Source: Tetragonia tetragonoides (Eukaryota > Streptophyta > Magnoliopsida > Caryophyllales > Aizoaceae). Taken from it: a stretch of DNA of 64,000 bases. Where the stretch lies: NCBI GenBank assembly GCA_038025085.1, contig CM076147.1, positions 26,637,001 to 26,701,000 on the forward strand, written 5' to 3'. The notes under the pieces were generated by a model. That model worked only from the letters and a program-made list of their open reading frames with translations. It searched no databases and was not told the DNA's origin. Shown piece by piece: positions 11,014-21,800 of this stretch (position 1 is its first letter; every line of letters starts with the position of its first letter). Made by a program: the position numbers and the translations under genes.

Positions 11014-11807
11014 TGGAAAAACATACATCAAGCCCAGAAACCAACTCACCCAAAAATTTAAGCGAACCGTCTATAGCAACACCAGCTGCATGTCTTGCAT
11101 CACCTCTACGGATCGAGCTACAGGCTCAACGATCTCTAGTCCAACCCTCCCCTAAAAAGGACAAAAATCATCATAGAAGACCCAAGGCGGTTCGTGTCAT
11201 CCGGTCCATGATGCGATCATTTCCCATTTTAACACCTAAAACATGCCGGTTTCCTTCCCTTCCAGGAGGCCGGTTACCCGAAGTCGTTAACCTACGTGGG
11301 CACAATGGAAACCGGGTTACGGGCATGCTATTCGGGTATAGAAAAGGTAAGGTAACATTATCCTTACAACAAACCACAAAATGTGTACCAACTTTGGTTG
11401 TGGAATTACCCATACAAACAAATATGTTACAAAAGGAAATGAGCCTAGGGATGGTTAGAATTGCCCTTGAATGTGAAAAAAGGGAAGATAATAAAGGCAA
11501 AATTAAATTAATAGAAGAGCCAATGTGGGCTGTTTTTTATAATGGTAAGAAATTTGGGTATGGACTTAAAAGGGATGCTAATGAAGATGATTTGCTTGTC
11601 ATGGAGGTTCTTAAGGTAATCACTATGGGCATCGGTGTTTTACCGACGGATTTGTTGTCCGACGGCGATGATTCCGGCGATGAATTGGTATACATTCGTG
11701 CCAATTTTGAACATGTTGTTGGCTCTAAGGATTCTGAGACCATATACATGGTATGTCCTGAAGGGAATAATGTTCCTGAGCTTACAGTATTCTTTGTAAG
11801 GATTTAA
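11013..11807 (+). CDS. MIZU-KUSSEI 1-like protein (DUF617 family)
   Basis: A single-exon frame of 264 residues. The first 85 or so residues are Ser/Pro/Lys-rich and poorly conserved, with a basic patch (KKDKNHHRRPK). From about residue 88 the DUF617 domain runs to the end: FPSLPGGRLPEVVNLRG, VTGMLFGYRKGKVTL, VVELPIQTNMLQKEM, EEPMWAVFYNGKKFGYGLKR, a glycine/aspartate stretch (LLSDGDDSGDELVYIRANF), and a C-terminal YMVCPEGNNVPELTVFFVRI. In Arabidopsis MIZ1 is needed for root hydrotropism and acts at the ER membrane on calcium signalling; other family members are mostly uncharacterised, so the exact role here is not fixed. A lack of introns is usual for the family. It has a TATA box and a short uORF upstream, and no stops or frameshifts. 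It is flanked by a Sirevirus LTR and a MITE-like inverted repeat. Confidence 0.93.
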   Translation: MEKHTSSPETNSPKNLSEPSIATPAACLASPLRIELQAQRSLVQPSPKKDKNHHRRPKAVRVIRSMMRSFPILTPKTCRFPSLPGGRLPEVVNLRGHNGNRVTGMLFGYRKGKVTLSLQQTTKCVPTLVVELPIQTNMLQKEMSLGMVRIALECEKREDNKGKIKLIEEPMWAVFYNGKKFGYGLKRDANEDDLLVMEVLKVITMGIGVLPTDLLSDGDDSGDELVYIRANFEHVVGSKDSETIYMVCPEGNNVPELTVFFVRI

Positions 11808-11984
11808 GATTGTGTATATGTTTAAGGGTAATGATCATGTAGTAAGTTTTTAATCTTCTTCTAATTTGATCCCCCTTTAATTTGTTGTAGCTTGTTTTCA
11901 TGTTAGTTGTTTAAAAAGTAGACGTTTTTAATTGATGCCGCACCAGCAGGAGCAAAAAAGTTTAAATGCATATATTGATACCAT

Positions 11985-12857
11985 ATCACAAAAATTAACT
12001 TAATTAAGACGGTTTTATATTATTGTAATTTTTGGTGAGACGATGGTCGCTTTTTACTGAAATATGGGTCACTATCTATGTTAGTACAAAAGTTATTGGA
12101 TGTAAACAAACTAGAGAAACTTGGATATGGCTTCTAGGCATGTACAAGCAAGTACACTTTCCTTAAAGTTTAATTAGTTTCGACCCTCATGGAAGCGACC
12201 GGGTTACACGAATTGAAACAACTTCCAAGATACAAAAAAGCCACAGAGTACGTTGTTCGCCTCACAGTCATACTCCACTAATGTGTTTGTGTTGTTGATT
12301 TGTCTTACACAAGATGATAATCTATCACCCAATATCCATGGTACACTATCTATGAAGAAATTATCCTTCATCATATTACATGGTTTAACTATTCAAGAAG
12401 ATAATCCGATTTTCTAATTAAGCCAACAAACTTGTACCATCCTAGGAGATCATCCTCTCCTTGTAACCAAAGAGAAATCTCATTCTCCTTATCCCTTTAT
12501 CTTTCACCCCATATGCCCTATATATTATATGGGTAGTTATTGGGGGTTACACAAATATTTATTAGAGACAAATGTCTCTCCCATAAACATTACTTATAAC
12601 TACCACCAACACATGTCAAGACATGAGAGATATACCACTTTACTCTAAAAATGTTCCAACAATCTATAGTAAATGACCCTGTATTTCTAAGAAGTGACCC
12701 CATTGTTTTTATGAGTTGGTCTCACCAGACTTGCTGATCTTTATAAACATAGGGGGTCACTTATTATGCGTCGTGACCCTTATTTCATTAAAAAGTGACC
12801 CTCGTCTCACCAATAATTATAATTATAAGACCATCTTAAACAAGTTTTTGTGATAAA
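11985..12857. mobile_element. inverted-repeat MITE-like element, AGACGGTCTTA family
   Basis: Left arm 11985-12072 and right arm 12773-12857 are inverted copies: TCACAAAAA, then AAGACGGTTTTA / TAAGACCATCTT, GGTGAGACGATGGTC, and GAAATATGGGTCAC. Between them a further internal copy of the other family end occurs (GAGTTGGTCTCACCAGACTTG near 12713). The same family appears twice in the SEP2 intron at 21601-21931. No coding capacity; this is probably a non-autonomous TIR element or two elements in opposite orientation. Confidence 0.6.
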
Positions 12858-13734
12858 GAAAAGAGAAATAAGATTTTAAAACATAATTAATATTCATAGA
12901 ATATAATACTTCGTGTTTTTCAGAAGAATTGTTTTTGGAAAATGGGTGAACGAACGAAACACGGCTAGCTTAGACTTCTCAATTCCCTTTTACATTATCG
13001 CCACAAGTAAAAACGCTGTGTTTAAATACTTGAATTTGAAATATTAGATATGAGATGAATTTGTTCTTAATTGTCTTAGATAAAATTATTATAGGCTCGG
13101 AATGGATACAATTCTCTGACATTTCATAAAGTCTTTAAGCATATTTTAAATGACACCCCTTTTCTTTTTAAATTAAACTCTTCTCCCTCCTCTCTCATTT
13201 CGAAATTTAGAGAATTTCAATGCATTAACAAAATGTTAGGTGTGACAGCCTTAATTTCAATTTCAATTGCTGTTTTAACAAGAACAAAAGCACCATCTTC
13301 TCTTGAGGTGTCTTTGCTTCAAAGCTGCTGATTGGAGCTGTACGATCGACTAATCACGGCAAACGACAGGAAAGGTCCCATTCGACAATGTAAAGCTTTG
13401 GAAAATTTATTTAAGATGAATGGCATAAGTAACAGATAATATCTCCAATATAATATTGATGGTTAATCAATTAAGACAACCTAAGAAGAATGTCTCCATT
13501 TGTTTGATTCACCGCATGGATATAAATTTTGTGCCTAGTCCTTTTTTTCTTTTTTCCATTTTTTTTTTTGCTAAATCAAGTACTAAAAGGAACGAAGATG
13601 CGAATGAAGGAATAGCGATCGAGACACTTTTCAACACATTATGTTTGAGGTTTCGTATTTAATAATTGACATTTCAGATTAACGCTAGCATTATCCTCGC
13701 CACAAATAGCACCATCAAGGGGCATACAACAAGT
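12858..13734. other. intergenic, no gene seen
   Basis: AT-rich. Short open frames have no recognisable content. No clear repeat structure was recognised here. Confidence 0.4.
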
Positions 13735-13865
13735 ATATAATTACTAAAAGTCGACAGACATAACACATGCGGGGATGAAGAATCAAATCCATAACCTTAC
13801 CCTATTACACTAATTGAGCGTAACTTTGAAACCACTTGACCATTAGACCATATGTGATAGCTTTG
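13735..13865 (-). mobile_element. diverged tRNA-derived SINE fragment
   Basis: Read on the minus strand it has a box A-like TGGTCAAGTGGTT followed by a degenerate box B (GGATTTGATTC), the spacing expected of a Pol III promoter. The arrangement matches the better preserved copy at 14540-14705. Boundaries are approximate and no target duplication was identified. Confidence 0.5.
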
Positions 13866-14039
13866 CATGTGTTAGTTTGCTTTTTGGTACTCATCCACTC
13901 ATTTATATGCACCCGACACACTCACTTTGCAAGTGAATGGCGAGCGAGGTATCCCCGCTACGTCATGTTTGGACTCTCGTGTTCAACAGCGAACATTTCA
14001 TACTAACTGAACACCAGCGCAAGCAGGCCCGTAGATGAG

Positions 14040-14540
14040 GGGGTGCGGAGTGGGCGATGGAACAGGATCCCAAAATTTTGGGGGCCCATAATTCTGAATT
14101 AATAAAATATAATCTTTAGTAGATATGAAACATAACTAAGTGGAACTTAGTTGGTTCCATGCCTATGCTACAACTTGTTGGAGTTTAGTGGTCACGGTCT
14201 CGATTCCTACCATCTTCTTTTCTATCTCAAATCTTAATTGTTTTCTTTACCTCTTATTCTCTTCTTTACACATTTCCCTCTCTATTTTATTTTATTTTAT
14301 GTTTTTTTCTTTGTAAATCAAGTTAGTTCACTTTTATGATTACTTTTTTAGTGGAGTCCACATTCTCCCCCATTTTTAAGGTTCAATTTTATTTATATTG
14401 GAAATTGTACATGCTTTGCTATTCTTTTCCTATCATCTTCTTTGGTAACTGGTTGTTAAAAAAAATTATGCCTTTTCGAGGAGCCTAATTTTTTTTTATT
14501 GTAGTACAGGGCCTCAAAAAATGATTGCTACGGCCCTGAG
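14040..14540. other. intergenic, no gene seen
   Basis: Contains an AT-rich stretch with TTTTATTTTATTTTATG and a GGGGGTGCGG/GGGGCCC region, reminiscent of degraded TE sequence. No coding signal. Confidence 0.35.
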
Positions 14541-14705
14541 CGCAAGACTAGCCCCGTCAACGTAGCACCAACAAGGAGTTAGTATAGTTAATTCCTAGAA
14601 GCCAGCAGACACAAAACATGAGAAAAATGAGGATTCGAACCTATGACCTTACCTTACTAAACCATTTAAAAGTAAGCTTGAAACCACTATACTACCACAC
14701 AAAAG
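14540..14705 (-). mobile_element. tRNA-derived SINE
   Basis: On the minus strand, box A TAGTATAGTGG (14684-14694) and a perfect box B GGTTCGAATCC (14631-14641) are about 43 bp apart, as in tRNA promoters. The head lies near 14705 and the tail toward 14540. The surrounding cloverleaf is not preserved, so this is a SINE head rather than a tRNA gene. Confidence 0.6.
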
Positions 14706-14984
14706 AAACATATAGTCCGAAGAACAGTTCTCTGGGTCCATACGAACAATACCTACGTCGTAGGAATCACTCCCGTTCATGTCACCTGATCCATATATAT
14801 TAGTCCTAGCTTGTACTCAACAGTCAACTTAGACTACACATAACACATAACACTTAACACAACTTTTCACTACACTCAACCTTAATTTGCTACCTTCCCT
14901 TCAAAGTCCCTACCACCACCCACATTTATTCTCTCTCTCTCTCTTACCCCTTTGCACTGAAAGCAACATTTGAGCACCAAACAT

Positions 14985-15115
14985 AGCCAGCACGTAGCCA
15001 ATCCTTTCCCCTCAAACTCTTTTTCTCTGACGTGTTTCCTTCATTTACCTCCCAATTTCTAACCAATATTCATCCACCACCTAAACCAACTTGCATTGTG
15101 TCACGTACTAATATG
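14985..15115 (+). promoter_or_regulatory. SEP2: ACGT-rich proximal promoter of SEP2
   Basis: Within 200 bp of the ATG lie CACGTAGCCAATC (about 14992), GACGTG (about 15028) and CACGTA (about 15103). ACGT cores and CCAAT motifs are common in light- and stress-responsive plant promoters. This fits a light-stress gene, but regulation is inferred from motif content only. Confidence 0.35.
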
Positions 15116-15178
15116 TACTATTACCATATTTACAAGATCCCCTTCAACAACCATAATTGAATCTTACAATCTAATCTA

Positions 15179-15760
15179 ATGGCTTCTTTGACGGTGGCGC
15201 GTGCAATCCGGAGTGAAATTCAGCCTGTTCCTAAGCCGTCATCGAGGGCGGGACCTGATTTCTCTACTACGGCAGCTCCTGATCAGGTGAAGGTTCTCCT
15301 GCAGCCGCGGCTATGCACCCTAAGGTCGTATGCCTCTGATAGTGGTGAAGTTATGATCAGGACGAGATCGTCGAAAGAGATTGGTGGTGGTGATGGTCAT
15401 GGTGGTACGGAAGAGTTGGAGTTGTCACCGTTTTTGGCAAACTTGTATGAGTATGTTGAGAGTACTAAAAAGAGCCAGGACTTTGAGATCATTACTGGTC
15501 GTCTTGCTATGGTAAGTTTAGTCTTAATTTATTTTTACTGTTCTCCAATTTTACCTTGCATATTTTTTTGCTAGATCTTTAGTTTGAACTTTTGGAAGAG
15601 TTTGCTTCACTGCATCTCTAGACTCTAGCTGCAAAAATTGATATCTTATGAGGCGGCCTCATGCTAACTGAATTCTGATCTTGTCATGTTAAGACATGTC
15701 GTACGAATGAATATACATATCGGCTTTGGTCGTAAGCATGTGCATCAAAATGTCAGCGCG

Positions 15761-15852
<92 letters not shown>

Positions 15853-18800
15853 CATCAATAAACTTCTATTAAATAATTTCTTCCCCCATATTATTTCCAC
15901 AATAAACACAATCCAAATTTCCAACAAGTGGTATCAGAGCTCTTAGGATCTTAAGGACCAAAAAGAAAGAAATAAAAACAAAAACAAGAGGGGGAGAGAA
16001 AACAAACACAAAAACAAAATCAAAAACAAAAAATTCAAACATGGCTTCAACATCTGGTTCATCGATTTCTTTACCTGCAACACCAGCTTTTGGAGGAGAA
16101 AATTATGATTTTTGGGCTGTAAAAATGAAGCTTTTTCTAAAAGCTAATGATCTAGGGGAGATCGTAGTGAATGATTTTGAGCCCAAAAAAGCAGAGGCTC
16201 AATACATTGAAGCTGAATTGAAGAAATTAAAGGAGGATGAGATTAAAGATGCAAAAGCATTATCTCACATCCATAATGCTCTTTCAAATTCAATTTCACC
16301 AAGAATCATTAGAGTCTCACACATCAAAAGAAGGTTGGGATGTCCTCCAAGAATAATTCCAAGGAACCGCCCAAGTAAGACTCATTCGGCTCAACATTTT
16401 GAGAAAAGACTTTGAAAATCTCAAGATGAAGGACGAAGAGAGCGTGAAAGATTACTCTTCCAGAGTCATGGAAATAGTAAATCAGATGAAAATATATGGC
16501 GATACTATTCCCGATCAGAGAATAGTACAAAAAGTCCTCGCCACCCCGGTGGACGAATTCAATACAATCGGCTCGATTATCGAAACCTCAAAAGATACGA
16601 GCACACTCAGTATTACTGAGTTATTTGGCTCCCTGCATGCATTCGAGACGAAGCTAAGCAGGAGCCCAGAAAATAAAAAAGAAGGTGCCTCTTAAATAAG
16701 GCATCAAGCAAAGCCGTACAATCAAAAAAAGGGTAAAGGAATATATGTAGAAAGAAAATACAATGGAGCACATGATAATGACTCCACCAGAAATTTCCGA
16801 AAAGGAAAATTTTCTCCTTGCGATAGCTGTGGAAAAACCAATCATCTAGAAAAATATTATTGGCATAAAGGCAAACCTCAATACAGATATTGCAAAAGGT
16901 TTGGCCATGTTGAAAAAGAATGCAGAACAAAGCAAAGCCAACAGAATCATCAAGGCCAACACGCAAATTATATCGAGAGCAATGATGTTGAGAATCATTT
17001 GTTCTACGCGTGTCAAGCTGAATGCTCCGGCTACAATAAAAGGTGGCTTATTGATAGTGGTTGCACGAGTCAAATGGCTCGTGATCGAGAAACCTTTACA
17101 GACCTTGACACTTCGGTAAAGATTCCTGTCTGAATGGAAAACGGAGCAATAGTGAAGTCCCAAGGCAAAGGAACGGTGCACGTGCAAACAAAAAAAAGGT
17201 ACAAGATTTATTAAAGATGTTCTTTTAGTGCCTGAGCTCAACGAAAATTTATTGAGTGTCCCTCAAATGATCAAACGTGGATACTCTGTAAATTTTGAGG
17301 ATGATTATTGCACTATATTTGATAAAGCGAAAAGGGAGATTGCACGTGTAAAAATGCAAAACAAAAGTTTTCCCTTAGAATGGGGAAACTTTAATGAAGC
17401 AGCAAACAAAGCCCAAAATGACGAGACATGGGTTTGGCATAATAGATATGGGCACTACAATCTGGGTGCACTAAACCAAGCTCATCAAAAGAACATGGTG
17501 AGAGACCTTCCTTCAATCCATGTTATGGAAGATGTATGTGAAGCTTGCCAACTTGGTAAGCAACATCGAAAACCTTTCCCAATAAAAGGTGCTTGGAGAG
17601 CAAAAGAAAAACTTGGCCTAGTACATATCGACATATGTGGTCCTCAGAGAACTTTGTCGCTCAATGAGAACAGATAGTTCATCTTATTCATTGATGACTA
17701 TACTCGAATGACATGGGTATACTTCATGAAAGATAGATCAAATGTTTCACAAATACTAAAAAAATACAAAGCTCTTGTTGAGAACCAAAGTGGCTGTAGA
17801 ATGAAGAAAATCAGGTCTGATAGAGGCAATGAGTATACCTCATCAGAATTTGATAATTTTTGTGAGGATGAAGGCGTAGAACATCAAATCACAGTTGGTT
17901 ATACGCCACAACAAACTGGAGTATCCGAAAAAAAAATAGAACAGTGATGAAAATGGCTAGGTGCATGTTGGTAGAGAAGAATTTGCCCAAGAAATTTTGG
18001 GCAGAAGCTGTGAATACAACTATTTACCTGCTAAATAGACTTCCCACCAAAGCACTTCAAGGGAGAACACCGATCGAAGCTTGGAGTGGAATTAAACCAT
18101 CAGCAAGCATCTTAGAATATTTGGCTCGATTTGCTATGTATATGTCCCAGCTCAAAAGAGGGGAAAGTTGGAAGATAAATCAGAGAAAGGAATCTTTCTC
18201 GGCTATAGCTTACAATCAAAAGGCTATAGAGTTTTCAACCTCAACACCGAAGACATTGTGATCAGCCGAGATGTAGAGTTCGATGAGAATGCAATGTGGA
18301 ACTGGGAAGAGCAGAAAATTGAGAAGAACATCATTCATGTTCTTGTTGATAATCCTCCTGAGATGAATTCAGAAGAACCTCGAGAAGATAATCTAAATGA
18401 CACAAATGCTCTTCATGATGAAAATGATTATGGGTTTTCTCCTACAACACCAATCAATTCACCAAATCAAGCTGGCACACCACCATATGATCCACCATCT
18501 TTAGATGACAATGCTACCTGACCAAGAGGTAAAAGACTCTTACGTGATGTTTCTCAAAATTGTCCAACAATTCATCTAGATCCCGAGATGTGTGAATCTT
18601 GTCAATTTGCTACCCATGAGCCTTGCAACTATGTCGAAGCTTCTAAGGCCAAAGAATGGAAATAAGCTATGGGGACTAAAATTAGTATGATCCAAAAAAA
18701 CCATACTTGGGAATTGGTTGATAGACCAAAAGACAGAAAAGTCATTGGTGTAAAATGGGTCTTCAAAACCAAATTGAATCCAGACGGATCCATCAACAAG

Positions 18801-21800
18801 CATAAAGCAAGATTGATTGTTAAAAGGTATTCTCAACAAGCTGGAATTGATTATGGAGATACCTTTGCCCCAGTTGCAAGACTTGATACAGTTAGAACTT
18901 TGATAGCGTTATCAGCTCAGAATAGTTGGAAGATATACCAACTTGATGTAAAATCAGCATTCCTCAATGGTGACCTTAAGGAGGAGATATATGTGGATCA
19001 ACCAGAAGGTTTTACAGTAAAAGGAGAAGAGCATCAAGTTTATCGCCTTAAGAAAGCCTTGTATGGGTTTAAACAAGCTCCTAGAGCTTGGTACAGTAAA
19101 ATTGACTCTTATTTTATTGATCAAGGTTTTACGAGGAGCAAGAATGAGCACACCCTCTACATCAAAAGGCATGGAAACTCAGATGTACTACTTATTTCTT
19201 TATATATCGATGATTTGCTCGTGACCGGAAATAATCCAAACATGATCATTGCCTTCAAAAATGAGATGATAAAGAAATTTGAGATGACGGATTTGGGGTT
19301 AGTGAATTATTTTCTTGGCATGGAGATTCACCAATCTTACAAGGGAATCTTCATCTCTCAAGCCAAGTATGCATAGGATATTCTGAAAAAGTTTAAAATG
19401 CAGCATTGCAAGTCAGTAACTACTCCTCTGGTATTAAACGAAAGGTTATCCAAGTCTGATGGACATATGAAGGTTGATCCCATGCATTTTAGAAGCATGG
19501 TAGACAGTTTGTTGTATATTACAGCAACTACACCCGATTTGATGTATCCTGCAAGCTTACTTTCAAGGTTCATGAATGAACCAAGCGAAGTCCACATGGG
19601 GACAGCCAAGAGAATCCTAAGATACTTAAGAGGAACATCAGATTATGGAATATTTTTTCAATCATGTCAAGATGCAAAATTAATTGCATACTCTGATAGT
19701 GATTGGGGTGGTTCTGTAGATGACATGAAGAGTACCTCCGGATATACATTCACACTTGGTTTTGGAGTATTCTCGTGGATATCGAAAAAAAAAAATGTTG
19801 TTGCTCAATCGACTGCTGAAGCAGAATACGTAGCAGCTTCTGCAGCAGTTAATCAAGCTATTTGGTTGCGAAAGATACTTGCTTATATGTGTTACAAGCA
19901 AGATCAAGCAACAAAAATTCTAGTGTATAACAAGTCAGCTATTGCCATTGCCAAGAATCCAGTTTGTCATGGCAAAACAAAACACATGAAGATAAAGTTT
20001 CATGCAATCATAGATGCTAAACAAGAGAAAGAAGTTACGTTAATTCACTGTCCGTCAGATTTTCAATTAGCTGATATTTTTACCAAGGCTCTACCTAAAA
20101 CAAGGTTTGAGTTTTTGAGACAAAAACTCGGTATGATCAGCAAAAGTCTCAAGGAGGAGAGTTAAGAATTGAGACATCTGCTACATATTAATAAAAAGAT
20201 TACTAATAATAAAATTGCTTTGAAATGTAAGGTAAAGAATATATTTTACTATTTGTATGAGAGATATAAAACAAATTAAGTTTATATCCTCTAAATAATT
20301 TAGCATGTAAATTAGTATATAAACCTCATGTAAAAACATCAGAAATATATAATTTATCCTTTTGAAATATATACAGAACTTCATCAATAAAGTTCTATTT
20401 AATAATCTCTTCCCCCATATTATATCCGCAATAAACACAACCCAAATTTCTAACAGTTAGCTAATTGTATTGGTTGCTTTGTCTGTTGGTAATATTGGCG
20501 GATTATTGTAAAAAATTGTACTAGTAAACTCAATATGGTTGGTTATTAGTACTAGTTGATGATAAGCTATAAAATGACACATGGACATTGACATAAATTC
20601 TTTTTGTAAAGTTTTTCTCATCTATGTAAAAATTACATGTTACTATTGCTCAAACTTGGCGTTGTATATTAAATTTCACAACAAAGTGGGAACAAGTAAG
20701 TTACTGGCTTGTTTCAGATTGGATCGTTGGCTACAAAAAGTTGCCTACAAGTCATATCATATATATACATAAAGAACACTAAGTTTTGGCTAGGTGATTA
20801 TTAATTATTGGTCTAACGAGATGATGGCTATAAAGCTATCAACTTTACAAATTATTATAAGTAGAATAATTATATGAGTGGTCACTTATTATGTATATAT
20901 ATGTGGGCGTGAGGTTAATTTGATGGCTATGACAAGTCATAGAAATGTTGCCAAAACAATTTGTCGAGTTCGATGAAGGTAACAAATAAGGAGTGGAGAA
21001 ATTAGACTTCGCTGTTCAAAAGAATTCGTATCCGAGCATACGATCCGAAAATTTGAATATTCGATCCGAAAATATCCGAAAAAACGGATATCCAAAAAGC
21101 AGATATCCAAAATTTCGGATACGGATTCTGATAGCAACTTTGAAAATTTCGGATATCCGAAATATCCGAAAAATCGTAATTTCGAAAATTTCGATACGGA
21201 TATCCGAAACTTCCGAAACTATCCGAAAAATATCCATTTTTTTTGGATTTTATATGGATAAATTTCGGATACTTTCGGATTCGGATATCCGAAATATCCA
21301 AAAATATCCAAAATATCCGAAAAATAACCAAATTAAAGTCAATTAAAATAGAAAAAAATAACTTTTTCTATCCGATATCCGAATCCAAAATTTTGGATAT
21401 CCGAAATTTCGTATATGAATTCGGATATCAAAATTCATTATTCGAAATTTCGGATATCCAATTTTCGGCCGGTTATAAACAGCTCTACTTTTTAGGGAAA
21501 TTGCGATGGAAGAGCTAAAGGTAGGTAGTGTATAGTGTCATGTTCTCCGGCCACTTGTTCTTATGAAAGACCACGGGAGGAAACTCAATTTAATTCATTT
21601 CGTCTAACACAAAAAAATTTATTTGACAGTTTTTCTATAACTTTTGATTAAATGAGGTCACTTTTCAATGAAATAAGGGTCACTGTTCACCATAAATAAC
21701 CTATACATATCCAAAAAGTGACCCAATTTTCAGTGAGTTGGTCTCACACAAGACTTGTTGTTCATATAATTACAACGACACGAAAATTTGTTTGAGACGG

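Larger units (their letters stand above)
15851..20455 (+). mobile_element. decayed Ty1-copia element in the SEP2 intron
   Basis: The 5' LTR end (15851-15926, ending CCAACA) matches the end of the 3' LTR (20381-20455, ending CTAACA). A primer-binding site TGGTATCAGAGC (initiator Met tRNA) at 15930-15941 follows the 5' LTR. Gag and pol remnants follow in the same orientation as SEP2. The outer part of the 5' LTR is lost or replaced around the AT microsatellite. TGTTAAG at 15687 may be its original start. No matching 5-bp target duplication was found, so the left boundary is unsure. Confidence 0.85.

Noticed and set aside
11171..11500. 109-residue frame opposite the MIZ1-like gene
   Set aside because: Shadow frame on the other strand of a clear DUF617 gene.
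15679..15700. TGTTAAG at 15687 as the exact 5' LTR start of the intronic copia
   Set aside because: Only a short match to the 3' LTR start, and no target duplication agrees with it.
15686..15946. Tyr/Ile repeat frames on both strands (also near 26889)
   Set aside because: Products of AT dinucleotide arrays.
20993..21518. Ile/Arg/Ser-rich frames on both strands
   Set aside because: Caused by the ATATCCGAAA repeat block, open in several frames at once.
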